64,000 nt of DNA from Diadema setosum (Eukaryota > Echinodermata > Echinoidea > Diadematoida > Diadematidae). Of this stretch, positions 62,164-64,000 are shown in pieces. The notes under the pieces are model-generated. The model did no database searches, was not told the DNA's origin, and saw only the letters and a program-made list of their open reading frames with translations. The stretch's first letter is position 1, and each line of letters begins with the position of its first letter. The DNA lies in assembly GCF_964275005.1 (NCBI RefSeq), contig NC_092697.1, positions 16,022,138-16,086,137 on the forward strand, written 5' to 3'. The translations under genes were made by a program, and so were the position numbers.

Positions 62164-62450
62164 CTAATATGCCTTTGTCTTATTAATGACAAGTCGAACT
62201 ACTGCACCAAGGGGCGGATCCAGGAATTCTGTAAAGAGTGGGGGGCGCAAATAATGTTTGGTGCCACTTCCGGGTTTCATTTCAGTTTTTTCTTATAATT
62301 TGAAATCTAATATGCCTTTATATTATTAATGACAAGTCGAACTACTTCACCCAGGGACGGATCCAGGAATTCTGTAAAGAGGGGGGGGGGGGGGGGGGCG
62401 CAACTAATATTTCTGGTGCCACTTCTGGATTTAATTTCATCTCTTTTTTT
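62164..62450. repeat. 143-bp tandem duplication with a GGCGGATCC element
   Basis: The block atatgcctttrtattattaatgac..cggatccaggaattctgtaaag occurs twice in tandem (62167 and 62310). An inverted ggatccgccactgcc lies at 62522-62534. It suggests repeated copies of a short GGCGGATCC-ended element. Confidence 0.7.
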
Positions 62451-62539
62451 TGTATTTCTTTTGTTTTTAACGAAAAATAAAAGGGGGGCTTGCGCCGGTT
62501 GCGCCCTCCCCCCCTCCCCCGATCCGCCACTGCCACCGC

Positions 62540-64000
62540 ACATCGATGACTATTTCAGATATAGGTCGGCTCAGCTTCCATTTGCGTTTAAGCTACTTAT
62601 GTCTTTATTGATAAGTGAAAACAAAAGACTTGTTGAAATATATAATGGGTCCATGGTCCTATTCTTGACACATGGTAGGTTATGACACACTTGAAATACT
62701 TACTGTGAACAAGTAACAATATACAATGTATCTATATTTGCAACAGAATTTGTGAGGTTGACAACAATCGCACAAAATTAATTAATCACCGTACATTTCC
62801 CCACGCAGTACACATACAATGAATACATTTCTGATTGCTGAAGTGTTAATCAACTGTACTAATTTTATATTTTCCTGGATATGTATTACACAATTTTTTA
62901 AGTGTCAATAACCAATGACTCATATCGTTCATTTTGTCCAGGATGCTCCATCACACTTTGTAACCGATAAATTCAACTGGAGTTCCACCATCATCCTAAT
63001 GGTCGCCTATAATGTTTATCGGACATACAGCACAATCGCAATAGAATAAACAACGCAATATTGTCGCATTTTTATAAATTACATTTGAAACAAAGACTTA
63101 TAGCCTCAGTTAGTGTCATTCATTCATAATTAATACCCCACTACCGAGAAAACGGAAAACGGAAAACTGATTCATTGCTCCAGAACATTTTGTCAGGGTT
63201 GTTTTATCATCAATCTTTTGCTTACGCATTGCCTATCCGATTGTAAGAGGCAAATCAAATATATACATTATCATACTGTATATAAACTTTAAATACATAC
63301 TGTGCAAAATTTATGAGCCATAAATCTCAGCATTATCCCTGAATGCTGAATACAAGGTTAATCCAGCTATGGTTTGGAAAGCACGGTCTCTTGTATTTGA
63401 TCTTACCATCCTGCGATGAATCCACTCTTACAATATATATATTATATAATATTTAAATAATGTTTCAGAGGATCAGTCTACAGTGGAGAGATCGTTGTTG
63501 CTACAGCTGCGCACTTCTAACAGCCATCTGAATAGCGTTCAGGCAGATTCGAATTCAGTTTGACATGTCCACATTCTTTGCTCAACTCTAAATTAAAGAT
63601 GAGCTTACTTTCGAAAGTAAAGTAAACATGATATTTTTCTTACTTCATTTGTTATCTTTCTCCTTTTCCGCTTTTTTTTATTTCTATCAATAAAAGTAAT
63701 AACTGAATACATTAATCCTCATTAAGAATGTATCCCTGAAGAATCTTGGTATCTATCAATAATCTAAAATGGCGGAGATACAACATTATACCTTACAAAC
63801 ACTGCTTTTAAGTTGGTTCCGTCTTAATGTCACACTCGTAATGGACTTTAAGTTTTGGTTCTGTCCTTTGTTTAGATATAACCTTGTGTTACTTACTATA
63901 TCTTGTTCATCCATTATTGTATGTACTTTTGCAATTATAATTTCTGTGTTCGGAAGTATAAAGTGATGATTTTGATATTGTAGGCCTACATAATAATGGT
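62540..64000. other. No gene seen
   Basis: AT-rich sequence. The open frame at 63769-63966 has hydrophobic content but no splice context or recognisable family. Confidence 0.4.

Noticed and set aside
63769-63966. Small hydrophobic protein near the window end
   Set aside because: No homology, splice or promoter evidence; AT-rich sequence readily gives such frames.

Overview
The window looks like echinoderm, or at least ambulacrarian, nuclear DNA. It is AT-rich and built of short exons separated by long introns. It is crowded with fold-back DNA elements, microsatellites, a tRNA-type SINE and a young Ty3/gypsy LTR retrotransposon. I infer sea urchin or a relative from this style; I could not search a database.

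Region 1 (+ strand, about 1-25.4 kb) is the 3' part of one large receptor-like gene; its 5' end lies before base 1. I can place 14 complement-control (CCP/sushi) exons, two EGF exons, a SEA domain over two exons with an intact GSVVV self-cleavage motif, a third EGF, an 8-codon linker exon, a transmembrane exon and a basic cytoplasmic tail. Every ectodomain exon except the junction inside SEA is phase 1-1, so domains can be added, lost or skipped without changing frame. The first six CCP exons are near-identical tandem copies, a seventh copy is a dead fragment, and exons 9-10 and 11-12 are a second, separate tandem duplication. The CCPs carry six cysteines, as selectin CCPs do. The product is probably a glycosylated surface protein whose ectodomain is held to its membrane stub non-covalently after SEA cleavage.

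Region 2 (27.3-35.3 kb, + strand) is a Ty3/gypsy LTR retrotransposon with gag, protease-RT-RNase H and integrase. Its LTRs show one visible difference over about 620 shared bases, so it is very recent. It may have landed in a host exon.

Region 3 (- strand, 59.1-36.4 kb) is a complete SLC23-type (nucleobase/ascorbate transporter, NAT/NCS2) gene. I could phase 12 coding exons from start to stop, giving 619 residues. The QH motif of helix 1, the transport-core acidic residue and most of the NAT signature are present, with a few changes in otherwise conserved places. Its introns hold most of the mobile DNA: two 1.2-kb copies of a TA-flanked element on either side of exon 7, a Helitron-like element with 160-bp repeats containing DR1 nuclear-receptor half-sites, and a 4-kb nest of fold-back elements.

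Region 4 (59.1-64 kb) is upstream of the transporter and holds fold-back elements, simple repeats and a 143-bp tandem duplication, but no gene I can support. The receptor and transporter genes converge, and the retrotransposon lies between their 3' ends. No tRNA, rRNA or CRISPR array was seen.
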